Of a stretch of DNA of 64,000 nt, positions 18,486-28,089 are shown in pieces. Location: contig NC_019683.1 in the NCBI RefSeq assembly GCF_000316605.1, forward strand, positions 3,084,036 through 3,148,035, in the 5' to 3' direction. The stretch comes from [Leptolyngbya] sp. PCC 7376 (lineage in GTDB: Bacteria > Cyanobacteriota > Cyanobacteriia > Cyanobacteriales > MRBY01). The position numbers were made by a program, and so were the translations under genes. The first letter of the stretch is position 1. Each line of letters starts with the position of its first letter. The notes under the pieces were generated by a model. That model did not search any database. It saw nothing but the letters and a program-made list of their open reading frames with translations, and was not told the origin of the DNA.

Positions 18486-19451
18486 TTAGTGTACTGTTGT
18501 TGAAATTACATTGGCTGGTAAATCTTGATAAAGCGGCGTACTGAGATAACGCTCACCATAGCTCGGCTGAATCACCACAATTAATTTTCCTTCATTCTCG
18601 GGCCGTTGCGCGACCTTAATCCCTGCACAAATTGCCGCTCCGGTCGAAATACCAGATAAAATCCCTTCTTCTCGCGCTAACCGACGAGCATAATCGATCG
18701 CCTCATCATCAGTTACCGTAACCACTTCATCGATTAATTCTTGCTTTAAAACACTCGGAATAAATCCTGCGCCAATCCCCTGAATTTTGTGAGGCCCCGG
18801 TTTACCGCCAGAAAGTACGGGACTATTTGCTGGTTCGACGGCGATCGCCTGACATTCCGGCTTAATGGTTTTGAGGACATCCGCAATTCCCGTAATCGTC
18901 CCGCCTGTACCAACACCCGCCACCACAATATCCACTTTGCCAGCCGTATCTTCCCAAATCTCCACTGCCGTTGTTTTGCGGTGGGCATCTGGGTTCGCAT
19001 TGTTATTAAACTGCTGCAACATATAGGCATCGGGCAAACTATCCACAATTTCTTGCGCTCGCGTAATACAAGCACTCATGCCCGCATCCCCAGAGGTCAG
19101 CTCCAACTGTGCCCCATAAGCTAAAAGCATTGCCCGCCGTTCTGTGCTCATCGTCTCTGGCATTGTGAGGATTAATTTGTACCCCTTTGCCGCCGCTGCC
19201 ATGGCTAACGCAATGCCCGTATTGCCTGAGGTGGGCTCCACCAAAATCGTTTTACCTGGCGTAATTTCCCCTGCCGCTTCTGCTGTTTCGATCATATTGA
19301 CACCAATGCGATCTTTCACAGAGGCTGCCGGATTCATCCCCTCAAGCTTCACAACGATTTGGGCAAGACAATTCTCCTGCGTTGCAATGCGGTTTAACTG
19401 CACAAGGGGAGTTCTTCCCACTAACTCGGTGATATTCTTGGCGATTCTCAT
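18486..19451 (-). CDS. cysK: Cysteine synthase A (O-acetylserine sulfhydrylase)
   Basis: PLP enzyme that makes cysteine from O-acetylserine and sulfide. 321 residues, the normal length. The PLP lysine lies in [11 protein letters not shown] (Lys46); the substrate loop is [13 protein letters not shown], and [11 protein letters not shown] is the phosphate cup. [28 protein letters not shown] is typical of CysK rather than CysM or cystathionine beta-synthase. It starts at the ATG 19451. The downstream acidic protein gene may share its transcript. Confidence 0.95.
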   Translation of the reverse strand: MRIAKNITELVGRTPLVQLNRIATQENCLAQIVVKLEGMNPAASVKDRIGVNMIETAEAAGEITPGKTILVEPTSGNTGIALAMAAAAKGYKLILTMPETMSTERRAMLLAYGAQLELTSGDAGMSACITRAQEIVDSLPDAYMLQQFNNNANPDAHRKTTAVEIWEDTAGKVDIVVAGVGTGGTITGIADVLKTIKPECQAIAVEPANSPVLSGGKPGPHKIQGIGAGFIPSVLKQELIDEVVTVTDDEAIDYARRLAREEGILSGISTGAAICAGIKVAQRPENEGKLIVVIQPSYGERYLSTPLYQDLPANVISTTVH

Positions 19452-19572
19452 AGTGTCGGGTTAATGCCGGACGTAGGGTGAAAAAGTAATGCTCTTTATT
19501 ATAGGTGTCACCTACCACCGACGCTGTTTGCTCCCACTCTCAGATTGTCATCAAAGGGCGATCGCCCCATTA

Positions 19573-20223
19573 TCAGCGTTTCGGTTTCCAGTAGACTGCA
19601 TTTTGCCAAGGCAATTTCACCACATTAAATGGACAAGTGATGGCATAAAAACGCTCTATTTTTTCATATTCTGGCCGAGCTGGCTCCTGAAAAAAGATAT
19701 TGACACCAAACTGCAAACCTTTGCCACGGGCCATTTTTAGCTCTGGGATACTAAAAATTGGTTTGACAATCGAATAGCCTGCCTCTTTATCAAACATCAA
19801 ACAATTTTCGAGGGTGACGATTTCGACTAAGGTTTCACCTGGCGCGACTATGCTGATGGACTGGCCTTCAAATAAATCAAGATTTTGGCCTTGAGGTATC
19901 CGAAATAATCGTTTCACCTCATTTTTGAATGTCCGAAAAGTACTGCGCTGCCAATCAAGGTAAAGATAATTGCCCTCCGGTAATCCATTTACCACAATGA
20001 GAGTAAAGGTTCGCATTTCTTCGGCAAGTGGTGTCCGAGAAAAACCACATTGGATCATCAATTGCCCCTCTAAACCCAGTTGCTGAAGTTGCTCTGTGAG
20101 TTGACCCTGGTTCATTTTGATCGCCGTTAACTGGTCTAGCTCTTCAACGATGCTCTGGTAGACATACCAAAGGATCCAGGCATACAAAATGAGAATTAAA
20201 AATTCAAAGCTGTTAATGGGCAT
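19573..20223 (-). CDS. Hypothetical protein with N-terminal membrane anchor
   Basis: 216 residues from the ATG at 20223; a TTG at 20274 would add 17 less likely residues. A single hydrophobic helix at about 5-24 (FEFLILILYAWILWYVYQSI) is followed by a soluble region with MIQCGFSRTPLAEEMRTFTLIVVNGLPEGNYLYLDWQRSTF and several beta strands. No known domain is recognised. It would be anchored with its bulk on one membrane face. It converges with no close neighbour; the next gene (MOSC) diverges from it. Confidence 0.7.
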   Translation of the reverse strand: MPINSFEFLILILYAWILWYVYQSIVEELDQLTAIKMNQGQLTEQLQQLGLEGQLMIQCGFSRTPLAEEMRTFTLIVVNGLPEGNYLYLDWQRSTFRTFKNEVKRLFRIPQGQNLDLFEGQSISIVAPGETLVEIVTLENCLMFDKEAGYSIVKPIFSIPELKMARGKGLQFGVNIFFQEPARPEYEKIERFYAITCPFNVVKLPWQNAVYWKPKR

Positions 20224-20424
20224 TAGCGGTGTAGTAGTCGAGATTTCCCTGAGATGATGATGGCTGTTGTTCAACCTATAGACCGAGGATACGATGATAT
20301 CCGGATTGTTTGCTCATAAAGTTCACATTGGTCGTTTTTGTGAAGAGTTGTTGGGCGATCGCCCCCATCCCACCTGAAACAAAGACTTTAAAATGGGCTC
20401 AACGGTAAATTCAGACAGACAGTT

Positions 20425-20874
20425 ATGACACAGGTCGGCATCATCGAGAAAATTTGGATTAAGCGCGGTAAACGTGCGCCGATGGATGCCCTTGAAAGGG
20501 CCGAACTGATCCAAAATAAAGGCTTGAAAAATAATGCTAACCAAGGCGGTTGGCGACAGGTGACGCTATTAGAAGCCGAAGTTTGGGAACGAGTGATGGC
20601 AAAACTAAATGCAGATCTTGATCCCTCAGTGCGGCGGGCAAATATTTTGGTGCGAGGACTGAAGCTCAAAAAAGACTGTCGAGGTAAACAGCTGAAAATT
20701 GATGATGGCATCCTCAAAATTCTCAATGAAACAAAACCCTGCGAGAGGATGGATGAAGCATTACCGGGTTTAAAGTCTGCACTCTACGACAATTGGGGTG
20801 GTGGTGCCTTTGGGTGTGTTATGACAGGTGGCGATGTGTGGGTTGGTGCGTCAGCTCAATGGTTGGAAGATTAA
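20425..20874 (+). CDS. MOSC domain protein
   Basis: 149 residues, the size of a stand-alone MOSC domain (the C-terminal domain of molybdenum cofactor sulfurases). Supporting segments: VGIIEKIWIKRGKRAPM at the N-terminus, VRRANILVRGLKL (the RRNIVV-like block), GKQLKIDDGILKI, the Cys in ETKPCERMDEALPGL and the end GAFGCVMTGGDVWVGA. MOSC proteins bind sulfur on Cys and act with Mo-cofactor enzymes; no such enzyme is nearby. The ATG at 20425 is preferred. Confidence 0.82.
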   Translation: MTQVGIIEKIWIKRGKRAPMDALERAELIQNKGLKNNANQGGWRQVTLLEAEVWERVMAKLNADLDPSVRRANILVRGLKLKKDCRGKQLKIDDGILKILNETKPCERMDEALPGLKSALYDNWGGGAFGCVMTGGDVWVGASAQWLED

Positions 20875-20885
20875 GTCAATAAAAA

Positions 20886-20912
20886 TCCCTCGTGGCCAGA
20901 GCCAACAAGGGA
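20886..20912. terminator. Probable terminator between convergent MOSC and psb32 genes
   Basis: CCCT(20887-20890) with AGGG(20908-20911) and inner TGGC with GCCA form an interrupted hairpin. An A-run just to its left would give a U-run for transcripts from psb32 on the minus strand. Confidence 0.4.
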
Positions 20913-20946
20913 GAGAAATTTCTGAATTTATTTGATATTTGAAGTT

Positions 20947-21759
20947 TTAAGATTCGGATTCAGAAGGCGTTGCTTGGTTAAACATAGGCGCGATAAAGGC
21001 CGCTAAACCGCCCATCAAGAAACCCATAACATTTCGGAAAAGAGGTAACCATTCAGACGTTCTGGTCACGACAGGACCAACACCAAATGCGAGGAACAAG
21101 ATACCCCATAGCGGCGACAGAATTAATGCCCACTGCCATGCAAAAACTTGATCTTCTTTGCGAGGAACTGCTGCAAAACCACAAATAACGCCGCCTAAGA
21201 CTGAGCTAACTAAAGTCAAAATCCACTGTTCCCGTGGCAAACCGGGCACAACAATACAACCACCTTCTTTGACGAGACATCCCTTTGCTGTTTCGAGGGC
21301 ATCGGCGATCGCCCGATTCTCACCGTTGTCGCGGACATAATACATATTGCCGAAACGAGTTTGGAGCTCGATCCAGAAAGTGCGAGGCATCAATTCATAT
21401 ACCTCATCACCAATACTGAAAGCTAATAAATTACCGCCGCGACCATCAGCTACTAACAAAACACTCTTGTCATCTAGTCCCCAATATTCCTTTACGGCTC
21501 GGCCTGGCGATTTCTCAAATTGTGTCAGAACACGCACTTTCCAGCCGGTATCTTTCTCAAACTTGAGGAGATCATCAACTAGATTTTCTTCTTGTAATTT
21601 GGGCAAGAAGTTTGCTAAGTCAACAACAGGCGTTTGATAGTCTGGCAACAACTCAGGATTATTAACAGCTTCGGCAGGGGAGGCGATCGCCCAAACCATG
21701 ACCGCAAAGCAAATAGCAAGTAGACTACGGAGCCATTTACGGGGAAAAAGAAGATTCAT
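20947..21759 (-). CDS. psb32: TPM domain protein, Psb32-like photosystem II repair factor
   Basis: 270 residues. A signal peptide (about 1-31, LLAICFAVMVWAIASPAEA) is followed by PDYQTPVVDLANFLP, FEKDTGWKVRVLTQFEKSPGRAVKEYWGLDD and SVLLVADGRGGNLLAFSIGDEVYELMPRTFW, the cyanobacterial/chloroplast TPM family of Psb32. Two or three hydrophobic helices close the protein (about 180-262). Psb32 is reported to protect PSII and speed its repair; the luminal TPM domain is anchored in the thylakoid membrane. YgcG-like TPM proteins are related, but the C-terminal layout favours Psb32. Confidence 0.83.
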   Translation of the reverse strand: MNLLFPRKWLRSLLAICFAVMVWAIASPAEAVNNPELLPDYQTPVVDLANFLPKLQEENLVDDLLKFEKDTGWKVRVLTQFEKSPGRAVKEYWGLDDKSVLLVADGRGGNLLAFSIGDEVYELMPRTFWIELQTRFGNMYYVRDNGENRAIADALETAKGCLVKEGGCIVVPGLPREQWILTLVSSVLGGVICGFAAVPRKEDQVFAWQWALILSPLWGILFLAFGVGPVVTRTSEWLPLFRNVMGFLMGGLAAFIAPMFNQATPSESES

Positions 21760-21926
21760 AGGGGATTGATTAATATCGTTTAGTCAGCGGCTTTAACCAT
21801 CCAATTATGAAAATCGATGGTCACTTTATTACGGTTTATTACTTTGTCTTAAGTATTTTAAGGTTTTTCTCGCAATTTTTCGAGGAAATCCTGCTACTCA
21901 TCTTCTCAGATAATGTTTTGTCGCGC

Positions 21927-22733
21927 TTAGACAGATTTGCAGCAGCCACTCAAATTTTGTAGGGAACGAACCGCTTTATGGTCGGCAGCACCAGAATATT
22001 GCAAGGTGATATTCTTGATTGTTGTGATTGGGATAACGCCCACGACGCTGTTGCTATAGGCGATCGCCTCAAATGTTTTGAGCAAGCCAATAGTCCAATG
22101 TGCCTCGGAAACAGATTGTTCGCTGCGTTGGAGCTGTTGGATGAGGTGCGAGCGCATTACTCCCGGCAAAATCCCTTGGGTTGGTGGCGTATGCCATTGC
22201 TTGCCGTCGAAGCCCCAAAGATTACCTGTGGTTGTTTCGAGCCAATGCCCCTGAGTATCGATCAAAATAGCTTCTCCTGACCCTGCGGCGATCGCCCGTT
22301 GTCTGGCCTGCCAAGCCCCCATATAGTTGCCCGTTTTAAAATCGGCCATCGGTCGTCGATAAATCGATTCTGTTGCGACCCAAGCCGTAATGCCAGACTG
22401 TTGCTTTTTCGCTAATTGAGCCGGGAGCTGCCGCCCAATAATTAATTCTCGTCCATCACTAAAAAGGGTCACACGCAATACTGGATAATCTTCAGCAATC
22501 CGTGCGGCACCAATTTCGATATTCTGCCAATTGGGTTCTGACCATTGCAGTTTTTTTATGGTGTATCGGAGGCGATCGCCATGAGCTTGCCAATGGGAAT
22601 CAGGGTGTTCTAAATCTTGTTTAAAGACTCGCAGTGTTGTGAAAATTGTTGCCCCATACAAAAAACTCGGATCGGTTACCGACAGAGTTATCTCTGCGTG
22701 GTTGTACCAATCGCCTGCAAACCAATAGCCCAT
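21927..22733 (-). CDS. pabC: Class IV aminotransferase, probably aminodeoxychorismate lyase
   Basis: 268 residues of fold-type IV PLP enzyme. SFLYGATIFTTLRVF is the usual N-terminal block, the PLP lysine lies in DFKTGNYMGAWQARQRA (Lys133), and GSGEAILIDTQGHWLETTTGNLWGF is the cofactor loop. PabC releases p-aminobenzoate for folate; IlvE and D-amino acid transaminase share the fold, but the short length and KTGNYM favour a PabC-like enzyme. It starts at ATG 22733, five bases after the stop of the upstream gene, so the two probably form a transcript. Confidence 0.8.
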   Translation of the reverse strand: MGYWFAGDWYNHAEITLSVTDPSFLYGATIFTTLRVFKQDLEHPDSHWQAHGDRLRYTIKKLQWSEPNWQNIEIGAARIAEDYPVLRVTLFSDGRELIIGRQLPAQLAKKQQSGITAWVATESIYRRPMADFKTGNYMGAWQARQRAIAAGSGEAILIDTQGHWLETTTGNLWGFDGKQWHTPPTQGILPGVMRSHLIQQLQRSEQSVSEAHWTIGLLKTFEAIAYSNSVVGVIPITTIKNITLQYSGAADHKAVRSLQNLSGCCKSV

Positions 22734-22738
22734 ATCAT

Positions 22739-23302
22739 CTAGCTTTTTTGTTTGAGCATTGTTTGGGATTTAACGCGCCGTAGTAGCCAATCAAAACGTG
22801 TCGAAGCTAATTCAAAATTTTCAAGGGCACTATCGGGCAGCTCATCGACACTAATGCTCTGATTGAAGACAAAATCTTTATCTTGTCCCAAAGTGCTGAC
22901 AGTATTCCGAAGGCGATTAGCTAAAAATGTGGCGATCGCCCGATAAAAACGAGCCGAGAACCCAATATCTTGCTGAAGACGGTTGGAGATTTGTTGGCGG
23001 GGGATGGAGAGAATTAAACATTCCTCCAGAGTTTCAACACTGGCTGTGGGGAGACGATTATCCATAAACGATAATTCCCCAAAGATTTCACCATTATTTA
23101 AAACAGCGATTTCTCGTACCTGATCTACCGCCAAAATAGACACAGAAACAGACCCTTCGAGCAGAATGTAGAGATTTTCTAAGGGTTGGTTTTCTTGAAT
23201 GAGTGCCTTGTTGGGCTGAACCCGTGCGATGTTTCCTGCTGTGATTAACCAATCAATATCATCATCATTCAACTCTCCGAACAGAAATAAGACCTTCTGC
23301 AT
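22739..23302 (-). CDS. Cyclic nucleotide-binding fold (Crp-like) protein without HTH
   Basis: 187 residues: one cNMP-binding beta-roll (about 10-125; NKALIQENQPLENLYILLEGSVSVSI, then FGELSFMDNRLPTASVET) and a C-terminal helix (ARFYRAIATFLANRLRNTVSTL). No DNA-binding HTH, so not a Crp/NtcA regulator. In the phosphate-binding cassette the Arg of the usual PRTA/RSA motif seems replaced (LPTAS), so nucleotide binding is uncertain. It lies directly upstream of the pabC-like gene on the same strand. Role unknown. Confidence 0.78.
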   Translation of the reverse strand: MQKVLFLFGELNDDDIDWLITAGNIARVQPNKALIQENQPLENLYILLEGSVSVSILAVDQVREIAVLNNGEIFGELSFMDNRLPTASVETLEECLILSIPRQQISNRLQQDIGFSARFYRAIATFLANRLRNTVSTLGQDKDFVFNQSISVDELPDSALENFELASTRFDWLLRRVKSQTMLKQKS

Positions 23303-23532
23303 AATGGCTTCCTTGGCACTCTCGGCACTTCATATCGCTATTTTATCTTGGATACGGAATCTGCCTCCCCTCATCTGGACAAGCGAAGGATTTATATTTC
23401 TCAATGACTGATATTCATAAGACTCTAGTTGCATCTCAAGGCGATCACCTTAACACTTTCATAATCGCCCTAAAAGTAAGCGTATAGAGATAAGTGTTTT
23501 TATCTTAGCTAGAAATACTCTAAATTCGAGGC

Positions 23533-23784
23533 TTACAGACGAGTCCGCAGCATAAACTGATAATCTCCTCCTGGCTCTAAGTGATAATCACTATGCTCTA
23601 AAAAACGCCCGAGAGGCTCAAAGATTAATGCGCGTCCTAAGGAAGGATGCACCCGCAATTTTCCTTGCCGAAAATGCCAGTGGAAAGTCCACTCATAGGC
23701 GCCAGCACGGACTTCACCGATGATTTTCCCTTGTTGCCAAGACTGTTGCAAAATACGGACATGGGCGGTCGTTTCAGGTAACAC
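23533..23784 (-). CDS. DUF3146 family protein
   Basis: 83 residues. The family blocks are visible: TTAHVRILQQSWQQGKIIGEVRAG, YEWTFHWHFRQGKL and SLGRALIFEPLGRFLEHSDYHLEPGGDY. This small soluble family is confined largely to cyanobacteria and has no known function. The start is a GTG at 23784; an in-frame TGA lies four codons upstream, so no longer form is possible. Confidence 0.85.
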   Translation of the reverse strand: MLPETTAHVRILQQSWQQGKIIGEVRAGAYEWTFHWHFRQGKLRVHPSLGRALIFEPLGRFLEHSDYHLEPGGDYQFMLRTRL

Positions 23785-23998
23785 AGGGGCTGCTCAAGGC
23801 TCCGTTACATTTGATAATGATTTTTATTGTGAATCCTTTGCTTACAAATTGCATACTCTTCGCCAAGTTTTCATAACAAATCACAGCGCATTGCAGGCGA
23901 TCGCCAAACGAAAAAGTCGAGGTAGCATAGAGAAAATTTGTGCCCTATCAAAAAGCGTTTTCATCTATCATTTGCCCATTATTCATTGAGCATCTACT

Positions 23999-25756
23999 AT
24001 GCGTATCCGTCAGAAAACTCTGCTTCTCATTAGTACGCTGCTAGTCAGTCTCATCGCGGTGCTCTATGGTAGTCTCTCCGCAATTCTTGGCGGTAGTTTT
24101 GCAGAATTAGAAGAAAAAGATACGGAGCGCAATGTCCAACGAGTTAAGGAAGCACTCTACGAAGAAATTGAGCAGCTGAGTGTTTCTGTCTATGATTACG
24201 CGGCTTGGGATGATACTTACGATTATGTGATTGGCGAGAATCCTGAATATCCTGAGGTGAATTTGATTGAGGAGTCCTTTGCCGGTCTGAAAATTAATGC
24301 GATCGCCCTCTTGGATAACAACGCCAAAGTGATTTTTGGCACAGGATTTAATCGCGAATCAGAAGAGAAAACGGAATTACCACCAGGACTAAAAAATCAA
24401 TTTACTAAAGGCAATCCCCTAGTCACTCATGCCAATGATGAGAGTGAAGTTACCGGGATTTTGATGCTCAAGGATAAAGCGATTTTGGTAGCATCACAGC
24501 CCATTTTAACTAGTGAAGGAACAGGCCCTGGTCGCGGAACATTTCTCCTCGGGCGCTTTCTTGATGGCGATCGCATTGAGGCTTTATCAACTCGAACCAA
24601 ACTCGAACTTAAATTTTATCCCCTTGGGGCAGCCGCTCCTCTTGATGAAACTTTGACCACTATTACTGAGCGCCTGACAGCGTCTGATGATGGCATTGAA
24701 ATTCGTCCTGTCGACGGTGACACCATTCATGGCTATGGTCTGATCCGAGATCTTAATGGGCAACCTGCCCTGTTACTTAAGGTGATTATTCCGAGAGATA
24801 TCCATCAACAAGGCCAAAAAAGTCTTTTTTATCTCGTCGTATCCCTGAGTGGCGTTGGCATTATCTTTGGGGTTGTGATTTTGATTGTCCTCGAAAAATT
24901 CATTCTCAAACGGGTTACCAATCTCAGTGCTGAAGTCGAAACCATCGGCAGCCAAAACAATCTCGCCTTGCGAGTGAAAGAGTCAGGGAAAGATGAGATT
25001 AGTGCTCTAGCAAGCAGCATCAATATCATGTTGGAGCAAATTGAAGTTGGTGCTAAACAGTTGGCAGTCGAGCAAGAAAAAGCCGAAAGATTACTGCTCA
25101 ATATTTTGCCGGAACCAATCGCCGAACAACTTAAACACAGTCAGGATGCGATCGCCGAACATTTTGATGAAGTGACGATCCTCTTTGCTGACATTGTTGG
25201 TTTTACGCCGTTATCTGCAAAGCTTGGCCCGATTGAATTGGTAAATCTTCTGAATCGTGTCTTCTCAACTTTTGATCACTATGCAGAGCGACTCGGCCTC
25301 GAAAAAATCAAAACCATTGGTGATGCCTATATGGTGGCAGCTGGTCTACCTCTACCCCGACGAGATCATGCCGAGGCGATCGCCGAAATGGCTTTAGCGA
25401 TGCAGCAGGCTGTAACCGAACTTCAAAATGAACTCAATGAAGACGTCAAAATCCGGATTGGTATCAATACAGGCGTTGTCGTTGCAGGTGTAATCGGCAC
25501 CAGAAAATTCATTTATGACCTCTGGGGAGATTCTGTGAATGTAGCTAGCCGTATGGAGTCTTCTGGCGAACCTGGTAGCATTCAAGTCACCGCTTCAACC
25601 TATGAGCTACTCCGCAAAAAATATGTTCTCAAGCACCGTGGTCAAGTGAAGGTGAAGGGGAAAGGCGAAATGGATACCTATTGGCTTCTCGGCCGCAAAC
25701 GCCAAACAAAGGCAAGAGTGCGTGTGAAAGCTGGTCTAGCTGCAACTCGCCGTTAA
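23999..25756 (+). CDS. Class III adenylate cyclase with CHASE4 and HAMP domains
   Basis: 585 residues. A membrane helix (about 8-30) is followed by an extracytoplasmic CHASE4-type sensor (SVYDYAAWDDTYDYV near 60), a second helix (about 275-300), a HAMP domain (FILKRVTNLSAEVETI to about 350) and a cyclase domain (about 385-570). Metal-binding Asp398 (FADIVGF) and Asp442 (TIGDAYM), adenine-selecting Lys438 and Asp507 (YDLWGDSV), and the transition-state Asn514/Arg518 are all present. It should make cAMP in response to an external cue. It is monocistronic; a HIP1 site lies upstream. Asp507 rather than Thr argues against the bicarbonate-stimulated subgroup. Confidence 0.92.
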   Translation: MRIRQKTLLLISTLLVSLIAVLYGSLSAILGGSFAELEEKDTERNVQRVKEALYEEIEQLSVSVYDYAAWDDTYDYVIGENPEYPEVNLIEESFAGLKINAIALLDNNAKVIFGTGFNRESEEKTELPPGLKNQFTKGNPLVTHANDESEVTGILMLKDKAILVASQPILTSEGTGPGRGTFLLGRFLDGDRIEALSTRTKLELKFYPLGAAAPLDETLTTITERLTASDDGIEIRPVDGDTIHGYGLIRDLNGQPALLLKVIIPRDIHQQGQKSLFYLVVSLSGVGIIFGVVILIVLEKFILKRVTNLSAEVETIGSQNNLALRVKESGKDEISALASSINIMLEQIEVGAKQLAVEQEKAERLLLNILPEPIAEQLKHSQDAIAEHFDEVTILFADIVGFTPLSAKLGPIELVNLLNRVFSTFDHYAERLGLEKIKTIGDAYMVAAGLPLPRRDHAEAIAEMALAMQQAVTELQNELNEDVKIRIGINTGVVVAGVIGTRKFIYDLWGDSVNVASRMESSGEPGSIQVTASTYELLRKKYVLKHRGQVKVKGKGEMDTYWLLGRKRQTKARVRVKAGLAATRR

Positions 25757-25800
25757 TAATTTATTTTGTAATTGTTTTATCTGGGACTAACAGACAGCCT

Positions 25801-26235
25801 ATGTATTCTGTAAGCTTGCCATTAGTCAAACTGTCAGATAAACAAGCTTTCAGTTCTTGTGAGCTTTCGTATAATCGGACGATGTCATATCCGGGTTACC
25901 CTCTATGCGAGTTAGCCTGCAAAAGTGCTGATATTGACGATATAAGTGTTTCTAACGTAGATATTTTTGGTTGTCTATGTGAACTACGCAAGATTCTTGA
26001 AGAGAAAGATTTGTCAATTGCCTGTTATGGAGCTCGCGTTGACTCATATTCATTCGGCTTATCACGAAATATGGCTGGAGGCGCAAAACTCTACTTATTA
26101 AAAACAGGAAAAGTCAATGAACTGAGCGATTTACATTGGATCTTTGAAGAAACAGATTCTAAATTTTTAGGCACTCTTAGTGAACAATTTGCCTATTACA
26201 AAAGTTGGCTCAAAGAGATTTATTACAGTGTCTAA
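25801..26235 (+). CDS. Hypothetical protein, orphan
   Basis: 144 residues from the ATG at 25801; the open frame upstream lies inside the cyclase gene in another frame. Cysteine-rich for its size (six or more Cys, e.g. YPLCELACKSADIDD and DIFGCLCELRKILEE). No membrane segment, no recognised domain. The ending (GTLSEQFAYYKSWLKEIYY) is helical. It ends five bases before the convergent ABC ATPase gene. Small soluble proteins of this look are sometimes immunity proteins, but nothing here shows that. Confidence 0.6.
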   Translation: MYSVSLPLVKLSDKQAFSSCELSYNRTMSYPGYPLCELACKSADIDDISVSNVDIFGCLCELRKILEEKDLSIACYGARVDSYSFGLSRNMAGGAKLYLLKTGKVNELSDLHWIFEETDSKFLGTLSEQFAYYKSWLKEIYYSV

Positions 26236-26239
26236 CCAA

Positions 26240-27307
26240 TTATCTGGCAAGGAAAAAATGTGGCTTTTCATTTTGCACCTTCACTTCAACGCGTGAACCT
26301 ACAGGTACCATCGTTTGAATTCCTGTGCGGGCATGAAGATATTTGCCAGAGTCTGTCTGAAGACAATAGCGATATTCTCGCCCTAAAAACTGTCGTTCTC
26401 TAACCACAACTGGCGCTTCTTCGTGAGGAATTAAGTCCAGTTCCTCTTCTCGTACCATTAATTCGCCTTCTGCATCATTTGTGTGAGGTACAACTGCTGC
26501 AACTCGAAACTTTCCAATTTCTGTTTCCCAAGTATCGCCGCAAATTTTAGCTGGCAGAAAATTCGCTTGGGTAACAAACTCTGCAACAAAACGAGAACTC
26601 GGTCGCGTATAAATTTCTTCGGGGGTACCTAACTGCTCCATCTTTCCGGCACGCATCACAGCAATGCGGTCTGAGATAGCAAGGGCTTCTTCTTGATCAT
26701 GGGTCACGAAAATCGCAGAGATTCCTGAGGCTTTAATAATTTGGCGAATTTCCTGGCGCAGGTGATGGCGCACTTGAACGTCAAGATTACTTAATGGCTC
26801 ATCTAGCAGAATTAAAGCGGGTCGTGGGGCGAGGGCACGAGCCAAGGCAATACGTTGCTGCTGGCCGCCAGAAAGCTCGTGGGGATATCGCTTTTCTAAA
26901 CCGGCAAGGCCAACCAACGCTAACGTTTCTTCAATGCGTTGCTTGATGGCGGGTTTTGATAATTTTTGATGGCGGTGGCGGAGGCCAAAGGCAATATTAT
27001 CGGCAATGTTGAAGTGAGGGAAAAGGGCATAATCCTGAAATACCATGCCTGTGTTGCGTCGTTCGGGGGGGGTATTACAGTCTGGAGCACTCACAATCTG
27101 GTTGTTTAGAGCGATATGTCCTTCTGTTGGTGTTTCAAAACCTGCAATGAGTCTGAGTAATGTTGTTTTGCCACAACCGGATGGCCCTAATAAACCGAGA
27201 ATCTCCCCTTGTTGAAGTCTGAAGTTGATGTGACTGAGAGCAGGTGTCTGATTTGTCGCAAAAACTTTGCAAAGGTCTTCAATCTGTAGGATGGAAGCTT
27301 GATTCAT
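26240..27307 (-). CDS. futC: ABC transporter ATPase, iron(III)-type (FutC/FbpC-like)
   Basis: 355 residues from the ATG at 27307 (a TTG at 27313 adds two). Walker [15 protein letters not shown]-loop [11 protein letters not shown], signature [15 protein letters not shown], Walker [14 protein letters not shown] and H-loop VTHDQEEA are intact. The C-terminal extension with [11 protein letters not shown] and TOBE-like strands is typical of FbpC/PotA importers; the FutC assignment follows cyanobacterial iron uptake. The binding protein and permease genes are not beside it, as often in cyanobacteria. PotA-like or other substrates are possible. Confidence 0.85.
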   Translation of the reverse strand: MNQASILQIEDLCKVFATNQTPALSHINFRLQQGEILGLLGPSGCGKTTLLRLIAGFETPTEGHIALNNQIVSAPDCNTPPERRNTGMVFQDYALFPHFNIADNIAFGLRHRHQKLSKPAIKQRIEETLALVGLAGLEKRYPHELSGGQQQRIALARALAPRPALILLDEPLSNLDVQVRHHLRQEIRQIIKASGISAIFVTHDQEEALAISDRIAVMRAGKMEQLGTPEEIYTRPSSRFVAEFVTQANFLPAKICGDTWETEIGKFRVAAVVPHTNDAEGELMVREEELDLIPHEEAPVVVRERQFLGREYRYCLQTDSGKYLHARTGIQTMVPVGSRVEVKVQNEKPHFFLAR

Positions 27308-27587
27308 AGTCAAGGGCTTATAGGCTACTGAGAGGTTAGGCTGCGTACGCTTGCTGGAATACTTGCGGATAGATTAATACAAATATTTCGCAATAGGCGG
27401 ATCATAACACAAGCTTACCCGAGATGAAGAGAGTAGGCCGTTTACTTTTTGATTTTTTGTAACCTGGCTGGGTTGCTTTAGCTTGCTTGAGTTGGGTCGG
27501 CGATCGCTATTTCGAAAGTCTCTTACGCAAAAATTACGCGGTAAGCTAGGAGGGTAAAATAGAGAATGAAAGTGATAACGAACATTA

Positions 27588-27971
27588 ATGAATCTACCTA
27601 AAAATCTTGAGGCACATGAGAGCGGGAATTTGGTCTGGAGTATTGCTGAGGCGGCAGATGATCGCAAAGCTGAGAATATTGTGCTGCTGCAGGTGAATGA
27701 AGTATCGTATCTCGCAGATTTTTTCGTAGTGGCGACAGGTTTCTCTCGGACTCAGGTCCGGGCGATCGCCGACTCTATTGAAGACAAACTAGAAAAAGAA
27801 TTTGACAAAACTCCCCTGAGAACAGAAGGTCGCAAAGATGGCACCTGGATTTTGCAAGATTATGGTGAAGTGATTGTTCATGTCTTTTTGCCCCAGGAGC
27901 GCGAATTCTATAACCTTGAAGCTTTTTGGGGTCACGCTGAACGAATTGAATATCAGCCAGCCCTCTCCTAA
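27588..27971 (+). CDS. rsfS: Ribosome silencing factor RsfS (Iojap)
   Basis: 127 residues. The Iojap blocks are present: AADDRKAENIVLLQVNEVSYLADFFVVATGFSRTQVRAIADSIED, then GRKDGTWILQDYGEVIVHVFLPQERE and FYNLEAFWGHAE. It binds L14 of the 50S subunit and blocks subunit joining when nutrients are scarce. The ATG at 27588 gives the usual start. A strong terminator lies about 90 bases downstream, so the gene is probably transcribed alone. Confidence 0.93.
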   Translation: MNLPKNLEAHESGNLVWSIAEAADDRKAENIVLLQVNEVSYLADFFVVATGFSRTQVRAIADSIEDKLEKEFDKTPLRTEGRKDGTWILQDYGEVIVHVFLPQEREFYNLEAFWGHAERIEYQPALS

Positions 27972-28059
27972 TTGTTTGTAACAGAATATGTTCTAACAAC
28001 TCATTTGTATTAGGATTTTCTCAGCTATCTAAAAAACTCGAAAAACAATAAAGGTAAAG

Positions 28060-28089
28060 CGTTCTCTGATATCAGGGGACGTTTTTTTT
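28060..28089 (+). terminator. Rho-independent terminator after rsfS
   Basis: Nine base pairs (two G-U) between 28060-28068 and 28073-28081 around an ATAT loop, followed by a run of eight Ts. Confidence 0.88.
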
